From the NCBI GenBank assembly GCA_019358855.1, contig JAHHII010000001.1, positions 62,001 to 126,000 on the forward strand: a stretch of DNA of 64,000 bases. Direction: 5' to 3'. Position numbers and translations under genes: made by a program. Numbering within the stretch: position 1 is the stretch's first letter; each line of letters begins with the position of its first letter. The stretch is from Timaviella obliquedivisa GSE-PSE-MK23-08B (lineage in GTDB: Bacteria > Cyanobacteriota > Cyanobacteriia > Elainellales > Elainellaceae). This document shows positions 8,350-17,021 of this stretch, in pieces. The notes under the pieces were generated by a model. It ran no database searches and was not told the origin of the DNA. It saw nothing but the letters and a program-made list of their open reading frames with translations.

Positions 8350-9051
8350 ATGTATTCAGTATCATCTCAACCTGAGAATTCTCGCCCTTTTCTAACCTGG
8401 CAACGGATTTTAGATTGGGCACAGGAACATTACCGCTGTCGCACTTTTAACAAAGATGAGCGAATTCCCGCCCGTGCTGGTTTGCTTTATCTCGTTCAAA
8501 GAGGCTCTGTTCGTCTCGTTGGAGAGGCACAAGTTACGGCTAATACCAGTAGTTCTCGCGTTCCTCGGATTAATTCAGAAGAAGCTTTTTTAGGCTTTGT
8601 TGGCGCTGGTCAACCCTTTGAAATTGTGGCGCAGTCGCCCTTCAATCTTCAAAGCTTTGCCCATGTTGACCAAACTTCAGTGATCTGGCTCTACTGGCAC
8701 GATTTAGACAATTGGCCTCATTTTCGTCGGGAAGTGTTGGATGCGTTTCGCTACCAACATCAGCGTAAGCTCCTGTGGCTGAGCACGTTAGGTCAACGGC
8801 GAACGATCGATCGCCTCCTTGGATTTCTCACTCTTTTGATTGAAGAATTCGGTGAGCCTTGTGAGGCAGGGTACTGTCTACCTTGGACGTTGACTCATGC
8901 TCAGATTGGGAGTGCGATCGGTTCGACCCGCGTAACGGTAACTCGCTTAATGGGTAAGCTCCGTCAGCGAGGGCTGATCCGTACATACGGAGATAACTTG
9001 CTCTGCTTACCTGCCGAATCAGTTGTGCCACAACGCCCGCAGCAGCAATAG
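8350..9051 (+). CDS. Crp/Fnr-family regulator with NtcA-like DNA-binding helix
   Basis: A 233-residue protein with an N-terminal cyclic-nucleotide-type beta-roll (GLLYLVQRGSVRLVGEA and GAGQPFEIVAQSPF), a long dimerisation helix, and a C-terminal winged helix whose recognition helix reads IGSTRVTVTRLMGKLRQRG, almost the same as in the nitrogen regulator NtcA. The sensory half is much more divergent from NtcA, so this is a paralogue rather than NtcA itself. The effector is unknown. Target sites may resemble GTA-N8-TAC because the recognition helix is conserved; this is inference. Confidence 0.88.
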   Translation: MYSVSSQPENSRPFLTWQRILDWAQEHYRCRTFNKDERIPARAGLLYLVQRGSVRLVGEAQVTANTSSSRVPRINSEEAFLGFVGAGQPFEIVAQSPFNLQSFAHVDQTSVIWLYWHDLDNWPHFRREVLDAFRYQHQRKLLWLSTLGQRRTIDRLLGFLTLLIEEFGEPCEAGYCLPWTLTHAQIGSAIGSTRVTVTRLMGKLRQRGLIRTYGDNLLCLPAESVVPQRPQQQ

Positions 9052-9185
9052 GTTTTACAATAGAGGACTTAAATCTGGACTTTGAATGTTGATGCCCCTG
9101 CATGAATATCCAAAGTCCAAATTGTTTTTTGGAATAGTTGTCAGGAGAGTCAGGTTTAACCTGTACTTAGGTGTTCTCAGTGATC

Positions 9186-10601
9186 CTACGGTGCCGGTAC
9201 AAAATCGTAGCCGTAGCCCGATCGCCCTCCAGCTTGAATGACAACAAGCTGCATTGGCTGATTCCGATCGCCCGATGGTAAAAACTTGACTGTACCCGTT
9301 GCGCCTTGGAACGAGAAACCGGGTCGGGCAATGGTTTGCAAGACGGCTTGGCGATCGCCGCCACTCTTTAACCCCTCCACTAGCGTCATCGCTGCATCGT
9401 ATGCCATTGCCGTTCGCCAGTTCACATCACCCCCCCAAAGCTGCCGCGACTCCTGGGCAAAAGGCGCGTTAGGATTCGACAATAAAATCCACGGAACCGC
9501 CACAACCATACCCGCTGCCGATTCACCCGTTTGCAACACCTTGGGAGTATATAAACTGTCTCCCCCCAAAACTTGCAGCCGCTGCCGGTTCGCCGCAATC
9601 ACCTCTAGCGCTGGAGTGAGCGTGGCGGTGTTGGCTGCCAGTACTAACACCTGTGCGCCCTGCTGGAGAGCTTGCTCGACGGACTCAGCCGCTCTAAATG
9701 CTGGACTTGCCAAGTCATATTCAGCCGCGATCGCCCCCCCGTCGCTAGTCAATGCTGTCGTAAATTCTTCTTTAAGAGACTTGCTGTAAGAGCTTGCAGA
9801 ATTGTAATAAACTGCCGCATTTTGCTTTTGCAGGGTGTTGAGCATATAGCGCGAAAGTGCTGATGCCGTAAAGCGATCGCTGGGTACTGTCCGGTATACT
9901 GCATTCCCCAGACTCGAAATTTGTACCGAGGTACTGGTCGGTGAAATCATCACCAGTCCTCCTTTTTGATAAATCGCTCCGGCGGCTAGAGTGGCATCAC
10001 TGCCAAAATGCCCAATCACACCTAACACTGAAGCATCCTGAACTAACGCTGTTGCGACCTCCTTAGACGTGTTAGGGTCATTATCATCGTTAACAATCAG
10101 CACCTTTAACGGTGTGCCGTTGATGCCGCCCGCCTGATTCACTTGGGACTGGGCTTGAGCCACCCCCCGCAAGATTTCCAATGCTGGGTTGATAGATTCA
10201 GTGGCAGGAACAGAAACCGCAATGGTATAAGCCGTCTGAGCGCCAATTTTGGCATTGTTCAGGTAAATCAAAGATTCTGGGTCATTGCGATCGCTTTGCA
10301 AGGCAGCTTGGAAAGAGGCAATCGCCCCTGACCAGTTCTGAGCCGCGATCGCCGCCACTCCATTTTTCTTATCAGTCGAAGCTCCCTCTACTACGAGCAG
10401 CTTCTCGCCTAAACTCAGGCGATCTTTCAGAGATAAAGAATTATTAGGATCAGAGTTAGCGTTAGGCGCTTGGGCGGGATTAGTAGGCAGGGGTTGCCCT
10501 GCTCCGAAGCGATTGGCAAACCACCATAACCCGCCTCCAATTAAAGCTAAGGTAACCAACAGAGACAAAATGAGCGCAGGAGTATCGTTTTTCTGAGACA
10601 T
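9186..10601 (-). CDS. Amino-acid-type ABC transporter substrate-binding protein, membrane-anchored
   Basis: From ATG 10601 the product has 471 residues. Residues 9-28 form a membrane segment (LILSLLVTLALIGGGLWWF), then a low-complexity linker and a short TPR-like stretch, then a type I periplasmic-binding fold typical of LivJ/LivK (INPALEILRGVAQAQSQVN, LKVLIVNDDNDP, VLGVIGHFGS, MISPTSTSVQ). No permease or ATPase gene is adjacent; the upstream neighbour, 44 bp away on the same strand, is a serine/threonine kinase. It may act as a ligand sensor for that kinase rather than in transport; this is inference. A TTG ten codons upstream is a less likely start. Confidence 0.85.
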   Translation of the reverse strand: MSQKNDTPALILSLLVTLALIGGGLWWFANRFGAGQPLPTNPAQAPNANSDPNNSLSLKDRLSLGEKLLVVEGASTDKKNGVAAIAAQNWSGAIASFQAALQSDRNDPESLIYLNNAKIGAQTAYTIAVSVPATESINPALEILRGVAQAQSQVNQAGGINGTPLKVLIVNDDNDPNTSKEVATALVQDASVLGVIGHFGSDATLAAGAIYQKGGLVMISPTSTSVQISSLGNAVYRTVPSDRFTASALSRYMLNTLQKQNAAVYYNSASSYSKSLKEEFTTALTSDGGAIAAEYDLASPAFRAAESVEQALQQGAQVLVLAANTATLTPALEVIAANRQRLQVLGGDSLYTPKVLQTGESAAGMVVAVPWILLSNPNAPFAQESRQLWGGDVNWRTAMAYDAAMTLVEGLKSGGDRQAVLQTIARPGFSFQGATGTVKFLPSGDRNQPMQLVVIQAGGRSGYGYDFVPAP

Positions 10602-10645
10602 GGAAGGTTCAGGAGCAACAGAATCATACAAGCTCAGATTAGCGC

Positions 10646-12142
10646 CTAAAACAACCGAGAGAGCAGATTGTAAATTAGACGAAATACCGTTGCCACTGCC
10701 ACTGATATTAATGCTGAAAATACGGACACCAGTAAAATCACCGCAGTTGGCGTTCCTATACCTCCTAATGTGCCCAAAATCCCGCTTAAGAAAGGAACAA
10801 ATAGGACTAATGCCAGCGTAATTGCAGCAATAATCATCAAATCAACCTTCTCAATCCAGCGCCGCGATTGGGCAAACACCATGACTCCCAAAACTCCTGC
10901 TAAAACTAGCCAAAAGCTAGGATTAAAGGCAGTTCCAAAGAGGCTGGCAAGGGCGATCGCCAACAGTCCTCCCTCAAACCCCGTAAACGCAGCGCCACCC
11001 AAAATTTCTAACGTTGAAAAAGAACGGCGTTTACCTAAGGCAGCAGGCGCAGGCGCGATCGGGGCAGGAGGCAGTGTTGAAGCTGATGGCGCTGGAGGCA
11101 GTGGCGCTGGAGGTGATTTAGGCGCGATCGCGGCAGGAGCCGGAATAGGTGCAGGGGCAGGCTTAGGTGCGATCGGGGCAGGAGAATTTGTTGGCTTCAG
11201 TGCAGCAACTACATCATCTGCTGATTGAAATCGCTGACTGGGAGTGGGCAGCAGCATTCGGTCAAATACTTTGGCGAGGCGATCGCTAACTTTTACTTCG
11301 GATTGCCATTTCCAGCTATTGCTGTAGGCATCGTAAAGTTCGCTAGGGTCTTTTGCCGTCAGTAACATCAGGCAAGTCACTGCCAACGCATATAAATCAG
11401 TGGCTGGATAGACCATACTGCCCTGCATCTGCTCTGGCGGTGCAAACCCCATTGAGTAAATACCTGTAGAGGCTCTCCCGGCTTGTCCTGCCAGCGGAGC
11501 CGTTGTGACCTGCTTGACTGCTCCAAAATCGAGTAGGTAAAATCGCCCATCCCGCCGACGCATAATGTTTGAGGGCTTAATATCTCGGTGAATGGAGCCG
11601 TTCTCGTGGACAAACTTCAGCACCTTAAGGATTTCTTCTAGCAGTTCAGTCACACCTGACTCAGAAAACTTACCCTTTTGAGCCAGTTCTTCTTCCATAT
11701 TCTGCCCGTCAATGAACTCTTGGACGAGGTAAAAAAAGCGATCGGGCTTACTAGCATTGCGGTTCGGCACATCCAAGTCGAAAAAGGCCAAAAGATCAGG
11801 AATTTGGGGGTGGTTGCCCAGTTGCTCTAAAACCTGCCCTTCCCGCTCAAATAAGCTGTGTGCGAGTTGCAGTTGATCGGCAGATAAATCACCTGAAGGC
11901 TGGAATTGCTTGACTACGCATTGGCGCATGGCAGGCGTATAGCGATCGCGCGCTAAATACGCTGCTCCAAAGCCACCCCGACCCAATAGGCGCACAGGCA
12001 AGTACCGCCCCAATAGCATCAGCGGCATTCCACAAGTCGTACAAAACTTCTGCTGAATAGTTTTTAGGGTAGTTAAATCATCTAAATCCGCGAAATGATT
12101 AACAGGACGAGGACAACTAGGACGAGTGCAGCAAATTTCCAT
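10646..12142 (-). CDS. Serine/threonine protein kinase with 4-Cys N terminus and C-terminal membrane segments
   Basis: A 498-residue protein. Residues 1-40 hold paired cysteines (MEICCTRPSCPRP and FCTTCG), the cyanobacterial 4-Cys zinc-ribbon-like motif. The kinase follows: glycine loop GRGGFGAAYLARD, catalytic loop HRDIKPSNIM, DFG segment LLDFGAVKQ and the APE-like FAPPEQM. After a Pro/Ala-rich linker (about residues 310-375) come three to four hydrophobic segments that anchor it in the membrane. All catalytic residues are present. It lies directly upstream of the substrate-binding protein on the same strand, suggesting a shared signalling unit. Confidence 0.93.
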   Translation of the reverse strand: MEICCTRPSCPRPVNHFADLDDLTTLKTIQQKFCTTCGMPLMLLGRYLPVRLLGRGGFGAAYLARDRYTPAMRQCVVKQFQPSGDLSADQLQLAHSLFEREGQVLEQLGNHPQIPDLLAFFDLDVPNRNASKPDRFFYLVQEFIDGQNMEEELAQKGKFSESGVTELLEEILKVLKFVHENGSIHRDIKPSNIMRRRDGRFYLLDFGAVKQVTTAPLAGQAGRASTGIYSMGFAPPEQMQGSMVYPATDLYALAVTCLMLLTAKDPSELYDAYSNSWKWQSEVKVSDRLAKVFDRMLLPTPSQRFQSADDVVAALKPTNSPAPIAPKPAPAPIPAPAAIAPKSPPAPLPPAPSASTLPPAPIAPAPAALGKRRSFSTLEILGGAAFTGFEGGLLAIALASLFGTAFNPSFWLVLAGVLGVMVFAQSRRWIEKVDLMIIAAITLALVLFVPFLSGILGTLGGIGTPTAVILLVSVFSALISVAVATVFRLIYNLLSRLF

Positions 12143-12236
12143 AGGAGTGCATACAGGCGAAGAGGAGAGCTTCAATTCAGTCCACCTAGCTCAAGATTGC
12201 ACCTTCAGGTGCATCGCCTAACAGTGTATCGTCTAA

Positions 12237-12386
12237 GGAGTTGCGTGAAAATAAAACCCAGTGAGACGCATTGACTTTTAAGATAATCGCTAAATCCCCC
12301 ATTCTGAGGCGACTTCCGAACCTTTCAAAGTCCACCAGAATGGGGGATTTAGGGGGCGATTCAAGGTGTTATTTAACTGCAACTCC
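12237..12386. mobile_element. MITE family A, copy 1, inserted at the rbcR stop codon
   Basis: A 150-bp element with termini GGAGTTGCG and GCAACTCC, flanked by TAA on both sides (12234-12236 and 12387-12389). The inside holds a long palindrome including CTAAATCCCCCATTCTG and its complement GAATGGGGGATTTAG. The second copy at 43057-43205 shares the ends and core. The insertion falls in the last codon of rbcR; because the element starts with G on the minus strand, the TAG stop is regenerated. There is no coding capacity. Confidence 0.8.
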
Positions 12387-13378
12387 TAAGTTGTTTCCAG
12401 CGTCAGGGGAGCCAGGGTTTCGAGCTTAGCACCGTTTTCTTCGGGCGGAGCAGGCTTATACGTTGCAAACTGGGGCAAAATCTCGGCGGTAAATGCTTCA
12501 GCTGCCTTAGACCGATAGCGATTAGGATTAACGATGACGGATAAAGTCCGGTTGACGACTACACCTTCAATTCGAGAGCGATGCAGCACACCCATCTGCA
12601 ATTCCTTCTCAATGGCAGAAATAGAAACAAAGGCAGCGCCCAGCCCCGCTTGAACCGCATTCTTAATCGCTTCAATTGTGTTTAATTCCATCTCAATTTT
12701 CAGCCGTCGCGTGTCAATGCCACAGCGAGTTAACACTTGGTCAATCACCTTGCGAATAGTCGATTGAGAGTCCAGAGCAATGAACTGAAGTTTGTACAAA
12801 TCGTCTTTTTCAATATGTCCTGCCCTTGCCAACGGATGAAACACAGGCAGAATCAGTGCCATTTCATCTTCGGCGTAGGGAATAATGTCGAGGGAGTCAT
12901 GGAGTTCAGGCGGAATCTCGCCGCCAATAATTGCCAAATCAATTTGCCCGTTGGCAACGCTCCAGGCAGTGCGTCGAGTGGAGTGAACGTGAAGTTGTAC
13001 GGCTACATCGGGATACTTTTGGCGAAACAGCCCAAGCATTCGGGGCAATAGATAGGTGCCTGTGGTTTGACTAGCGCCGACAATCAGCGTGCCGCCTTGC
13101 AGATTTTGTAAATCTTCGATCGCCCGACAGGTTTCTTGACAAAGGCTGAGAATGCGATCGCCATAACTGAGCAGGAGATGCCCGGCTTCTGTTAGCTGTG
13201 CCCGTCTACCACCTCGGTCAAACAGCGGGACATCAAGCTGTCGTTCCAGGTTTTGCACCTGGAGACTAACGGCTGGTTGAGACACGTAAAGACTATCAGC
13301 AGCCCGCTTAAAACTTCCTTCAGCGGCGATCGCCTTAAGAATGCGTAACTGATCCAAAGTAAAAGGAAGATCAGACAT
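12386..13378 (-). CDS. rbcR: LysR-type regulator RbcR (Rubisco/carbon-fixation operon regulator)
   Basis: From ATG 13378 the product has 330 residues and starts [19 protein letters not shown], the typical RbcR/Ycf30 N terminus. Residues 8-67 form the winged helix ([20 protein letters not shown]); residues 90-300 are the LysR effector-binding domain ([35 protein letters not shown]). RbcR activates Rubisco genes and senses carbon-metabolic intermediates in cyanobacteria and algal plastids; CcmR/CmpR paralogues are related but differ in the effector domain. A longer open frame (33 codons) upstream is not family-like. A MITE abuts its stop codon. Confidence 0.9.
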   Translation of the reverse strand: MSDLPFTLDQLRILKAIAAEGSFKRAADSLYVSQPAVSLQVQNLERQLDVPLFDRGGRRAQLTEAGHLLLSYGDRILSLCQETCRAIEDLQNLQGGTLIVGASQTTGTYLLPRMLGLFRQKYPDVAVQLHVHSTRRTAWSVANGQIDLAIIGGEIPPELHDSLDIIPYAEDEMALILPVFHPLARAGHIEKDDLYKLQFIALDSQSTIRKVIDQVLTRCGIDTRRLKIEMELNTIEAIKNAVQAGLGAAFVSISAIEKELQMGVLHRSRIEGVVVNRTLSVIVNPNRYRSKAAEAFTAEILPQFATYKPAPPEENGAKLETLAPLTLETT

Positions 13379-13783
13379 ATCTAATTTAATCTGAAACGAA
13401 ACGGAAGCCCGACAACAAAACAGATAAACGGTGCTTGACAGATCACAGCATGACCGACAACAGGCTGACTCAAACATCTTGCCCGATTGGAGGGAATCAC
13501 TGATGACCTTATCACTTTACCTCCCTTGAGGCTTCTGACGAACTAACAGACATATTGATAAGGCTAATATTTACTTTTATTCAGGCATAGTACAAAATCA
13601 GCGGCTGAAGTTAGGGCAAGGAGCAGTCAATCGAATCCAGCAATTGTATCTGAAACTCTTAGTAGATTTGGTTTTTCCAAATTTTTCCTGTGCAGTTTTA
13701 TGAAGCGCGATCGCTATACTTTTGCGGGTATTATCCGTACCTATGCCGTGACCTACGCAGTGGAGAGTTTTTAAGGCATCTCT
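13379..13783. other. Intergenic region between divergent rbcR and the next gene
   Basis: No conserved gene is visible. A TGATAAGGCTAATAT run near 13554 and AT-rich DNA to 13600 fit promoter DNA. LysR regulators usually bind T-N11-A sites near their own promoter, but I could not single one out. Confidence 0.35.
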
Positions 13784-14554
13784 ATGAAGCAAGAAGCGAT
13801 CCAAAATTTCTTGAACTTGCCGGGTCTGGGAGGAGTTGCCTTGTTAAATGGGCGATCGCGCCCGTATTTTCATGGATTCTGTCAGGCTCTTAACGATAAT
13901 CAACGCAAAGCCCTTGCCCAAGGCATTCAGCAAGTAGTCGATACGACTCCTGCCGACTTTGAAAGTTTCGAGTTTTGCTTCAGCGATCATCAGATTCATG
14001 TCTATAAGCTTGACTATGGAGTGACGCTGTTAGTCGTTATGCATCCTAGCCAGGTTCAAGCCGACTACTATGTCCGGATTGAAGAGGTCAAAAACATTTT
14101 GAAAGCTGAGGAAGACCGAGCGATCGCCACCTTCCAAACCCTGGCTGCTCAGTCCATTCCCTCTAAGCCTGCCGCTCTCAGCCAAAGTCTTGTCACCTTC
14201 ATCCAGCCGCCTAAGCCGACTATCAGCCTTAAAGAAGCCCTGACCGCAATTAATCATTTCAGTAAGCTTGCGGTTCAGTATCTGGGCACTATAGTAGTCA
14301 CAAATTATTGGAAAACGAGCCGTCCTGAAGCAGACTGGATGCAGCTATTTCAGGTCGAGCGATCGGCTGAAGTAGTTTTTTTAGGGCAAGCTATCGCTGA
14401 TTCTCTGGCGCTTACCCTAGAGCAACATGAGTTGCTGCAAACCTGGGTTTCTGCTTTTATCAAACGATGCTCTAAAGTCATTCGTGACTTTCCTAAAAGG
14501 GCTAGACAGATGCCCCTGAGCGATCGCCAAAAAACTATCCTGCCGCCTGAATAA
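13784..14554 (+). CDS. Roadblock/LC7-like cyanobacterial protein
   Basis: A 256-residue protein. Residues 1-95 (GLGGVALLNGRSRPYFHGFCQAL, FEFCFSDHQIHVYKLDYGVTLLVV) follow the beta-alpha-beta pattern of roadblock/longin-like domains used by bacterial small-GTPase regulators such as MglB. The C-terminal half is helical without a recognised domain. It lies 35 bp upstream of a ferredoxin gene on the same strand and probably shares its transcript. No GTPase gene is nearby. The roadblock assignment is based on pattern and is tentative. Confidence 0.6.
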   Translation: MKQEAIQNFLNLPGLGGVALLNGRSRPYFHGFCQALNDNQRKALAQGIQQVVDTTPADFESFEFCFSDHQIHVYKLDYGVTLLVVMHPSQVQADYYVRIEEVKNILKAEEDRAIATFQTLAAQSIPSKPAALSQSLVTFIQPPKPTISLKEALTAINHFSKLAVQYLGTIVVTNYWKTSRPEADWMQLFQVERSAEVVFLGQAIADSLALTLEQHELLQTWVSAFIKRCSKVIRDFPKRARQMPLSDRQKTILPPE

Positions 14555-14589
14555 ACCTTGTCCTAAATATCCGTGGAGAATTTGACTGA

Positions 14590-15075
14590 ATGGCTAAAAC
14601 TGTCAGATTAGAACCGATCGCCCAAGACACTTCTGTTACAACTAACGACAACCTGCTGTCAGTTTTGCTCAACAAAGACCTAGACGTATTGCGAGAGTGC
14701 GGCGGACGCGGCATGTGCGCCACCTGCCATATTTATGTACGCGAGGGCATGGAAGGGCTTTCTCCTATTAACCGCCGCGAACAACGGACGCTGGAAGTCA
14801 TTACCTCCTGCAAAACTAATTCGCGTCTCGCTTGCCAGGCCTGTGTCTTGAGCAATGGGGTGGTAGTGGAGTTGCCTGCGGGAATGTACATTAACTCCAT
14901 TAAAGACATTGAGGATTTAATTGGGCGACGGGCTGAGCAAAACTTATTGCACTCGGTGACAGGACAAGTGTTAGTAGAACAAGGAAAATTGATCACGCGA
15001 TCGATGCTCAAGCAAATTGAGACCACCACAAACTTTCAGTTCTCAGAGTTTTTTAACAAGAGTAACGATATCTAG
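14590..15075 (+). CDS. Plant-type [2Fe-2S] ferredoxin with a C-terminal extension
   Basis: A 161-residue protein. The cluster ligands are visible as ECGGRGMCATC (C-x5-C-x2-C, about residues 38-46) and the distal Cys in LACQACV (about residue 81 or 84). The core resembles adrenodoxin/Isc-type or dioxygenase-type ferredoxins more than photosynthetic PetF. About 65 residues follow the ferredoxin fold (IEDLIGRRAEQNLLHSVTGQ and onward), longer than a usual ferredoxin, and may be a partner-binding domain. It probably forms an operon with the roadblock-like gene. Confidence 0.88.
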   Translation: MAKTVRLEPIAQDTSVTTNDNLLSVLLNKDLDVLRECGGRGMCATCHIYVREGMEGLSPINRREQRTLEVITSCKTNSRLACQACVLSNGVVVELPAGMYINSIKDIEDLIGRRAEQNLLHSVTGQVLVEQGKLITRSMLKQIETTTNFQFSEFFNKSNDI

Positions 15076-15163
15076 GATAGAAAGCGACTCTTCTGGAATT
15101 ATGGTGAAAACCGTAGGGCAGGCATCTTGCTTATCACCTAAAAATCAGAAGAGCCGAAACGCT

Positions 15164-15192
15164 AAAAAAGCAGGGTTTACTAGAAACCCCGC
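15164..15192 (-). terminator. Rho-independent terminator of sigC
   Basis: Reading on the minus strand, GCGGGGTTT, loop CTAGT, AAACCCTGC and then six T residues form a classical intrinsic terminator with one mismatch in the stem. It lies 25 bp past the sigC stop and also sits after the convergent ferredoxin gene. Confidence 0.8.
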
Positions 15193-15217
15193 CCCATTAG
15201 GAATGATTCAATTTGCC

Positions 15218-16471
15218 TTAAGTCAGGGCTTCTAGATAATCTCTGACTCGGTTGCGCCGCTTAGGTTGGCGCAGCTTTTGCAATGCCTTTGCCTCAATTT
15301 GGCGAACTCGTTCGCGCGATAGGTCAAGAGCGCGTCCAATCTCGGCTAACGAGTAAGGCTGACCATCGCCCAAACCAAATCGCATTTTAATTACATCTTG
15401 CTCCCGGCTGGTCAGGTCGGTTAGAAGCTGCTGTAAGTCTCGGTGGAGTGCTTCCCGCATCAACATGTCTTCAGGGGAAATCCCATCAGTTTCTAATAGG
15501 TCGCCTAGCTCGGTGTCGCGATCTTTGCCGACTTTCGTTTCTAGGGAAACTGCACGAGGAACGCGTAGTAGCACCTCGCGGACTTGGGTAGCAGTCATGT
15601 CTAGCTCAACTGCAATATCTTCTAGGGTGGGCACTCTTCCCTTTTCTTGAGAAATTTTGCGCTGTGCCTTTTTAATTTTGTTTAACTTTTCAGTAATGTG
15701 AACGGGAAGGCGGATGGTGCGACTTTGCGTGGCGATCGCCCGGGTAATGCCCTGACGAATCCACCAGTAAGCATAGGTGCTGAACCGATAGCCTTTAGTA
15801 GGATCAAACTTTTCAACTGCTCGCTCTAAGCCCAAAGTTCCTTCTTGAATCAGGTCAAGGAGCTCTAAACCTCGGTTCTGATATTTTTTGGCAACAGAGA
15901 CGACCAGACGCAGGTTAGCTTTGATCATGTGATCTTTGGCGCGAGTGCCTTCTGCTTTAATGCGGTCTAGCTCTTCAACTGCGACCTCGACAATTTCTGC
16001 CCAGCGGCGTTTGCCTGCTGCCAAAATGGGCTTAAGTTCAGTTACCGAAACGCCCCCTTCAGATGCCCAACGCTCCCAGGATGGGCGATGACCTAATGTG
16101 GAAGCAAGGCGATCGTGTGCCTCGATAAGCTGAACATATTGCTTGATTTGCGGATCACCTTCAGCAGCAACGTTGCGGCGCTCGACTAGACCCATGTAAC
16201 GCTGAACATTTTGTGCTTCAGAAACTTCTTCGTCTCTGCCCAGAAGGTGGACGCGACCAATTTCTTGAAGATAAAGACGCACAAGATCGGTGGTGCGGCG
16301 ACCTGCGTTTTTGTTCAGACCTGCCGAGTCAGAATACTCAAGTTCGAGACTGACCACATCTTGCTCAAGCTGGTCAACATCAGGTTCGAGTTCATCGTCG
16401 TCGCGTCGTTGAAAGTGAACGACGCTAGGTGATTCGTAGTCTGCATCAGCGTAACTGTTTTGTGCTGTCAT
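15218..16471 (-). CDS. sigC: Group 2 RNA polymerase sigma factor SigC
   Basis: A 417-residue sigma-70 protein. Region 1.2 (RTTDLVRLYLQEIGRVHLLG), region 2 (KANLRLVVSVAKKYQNRGL, GYRFSTYAYWWIRQGITRAI), region 3 (KLNKIKKAQRKISQEKGR) and region 4 (SLAEIGRALDLSRERVRQIE) are intact. The insert between regions 1.2 and 2 (KRRWAEIVEVAVEELDRIK) is typical of SigC rather than SigA, SigB, SigD or SigE. SigC has roles in stationary phase, heat and nitrogen responses in model cyanobacteria. It lacks the long N-terminal region of SigA. A terminator follows. Confidence 0.85.
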   Translation of the reverse strand: MTAQNSYADADYESPSVVHFQRRDDDELEPDVDQLEQDVVSLELEYSDSAGLNKNAGRRTTDLVRLYLQEIGRVHLLGRDEEVSEAQNVQRYMGLVERRNVAAEGDPQIKQYVQLIEAHDRLASTLGHRPSWERWASEGGVSVTELKPILAAGKRRWAEIVEVAVEELDRIKAEGTRAKDHMIKANLRLVVSVAKKYQNRGLELLDLIQEGTLGLERAVEKFDPTKGYRFSTYAYWWIRQGITRAIATQSRTIRLPVHITEKLNKIKKAQRKISQEKGRVPTLEDIAVELDMTATQVREVLLRVPRAVSLETKVGKDRDTELGDLLETDGISPEDMLMREALHRDLQQLLTDLTSREQDVIKMRFGLGDGQPYSLAEIGRALDLSRERVRQIEAKALQKLRQPKRRNRVRDYLEALT

Positions 16472-17021
16472 AGCGTTCGTCTCAACTGCTCCAGATGATA
16501 GGGGCGTTTCTACTGTTAGTAAATATTGTTCCCAATAGGAGGGGTTAATGATCTAGGACTCTAAAAGGATGCCCAGAGTTTCCTTGTCCCATACTTTTTT
16601 GATGGTCATTTATTAATTTGAATGAGGAACCTAGATTAAAGACCCATTTTGGTGGGCTGATATAGAGGATCTAGGGGTTAGTGTCGCAGGGTCACACAAC
16701 AGAATACAGTCCCCGTTAGGGTACTTCCTGACGGAGTTGGTGAAGGGTAGATGAAGATGTCATGTTGCTACCCTTATTTATTAAAAGTATTAAAAGATTA
16801 GACATTACTGAATGGAAATATGAAGCGATGCAAAGCTGAAGGAAAGGGGCTGAGATTTAGATTCATCCTCAGATTCATCCTTTCATCTAGCAATGCTCAA
16901 TCTGCCCATGATCTGCGAGACGATCGCCAAAAATGTCAGTCAAGAGCGGGGACGCTGCTCAGTTTGTGGTACAACCAATCTGACGTAAGGACTTACTGCA
17001 CGATAGGAGCTATTAGCCACC
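16472..17021. other. 550-bp intergenic region between divergent sigC and icd
   Basis: It contains no convincing gene: an open frame across 16820-17071 has low-quality composition and overlaps icd. Visible elements are a tandem duplication of AGATTCATCCT (near 16858-16881) and an interrupted palindrome GTAAG-GA-CTTAC at 16985-16996, shortly before the icd start. The region should hold the promoters of both genes. No GTA-N8-TAC NtcA box with the right spacing was found. Confidence 0.45.

Noticed and set aside
13690-13893. Plus-strand open frame upstream of the roadblock-like gene
   Set aside because: Overlaps the start of the better-supported gene in another frame and resembles no family.
16985-16996. 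NtcA box upstream of icd
   Set aside because: GTAAG-GA-CTTAC has six bases between GTA and TAC, not eight.
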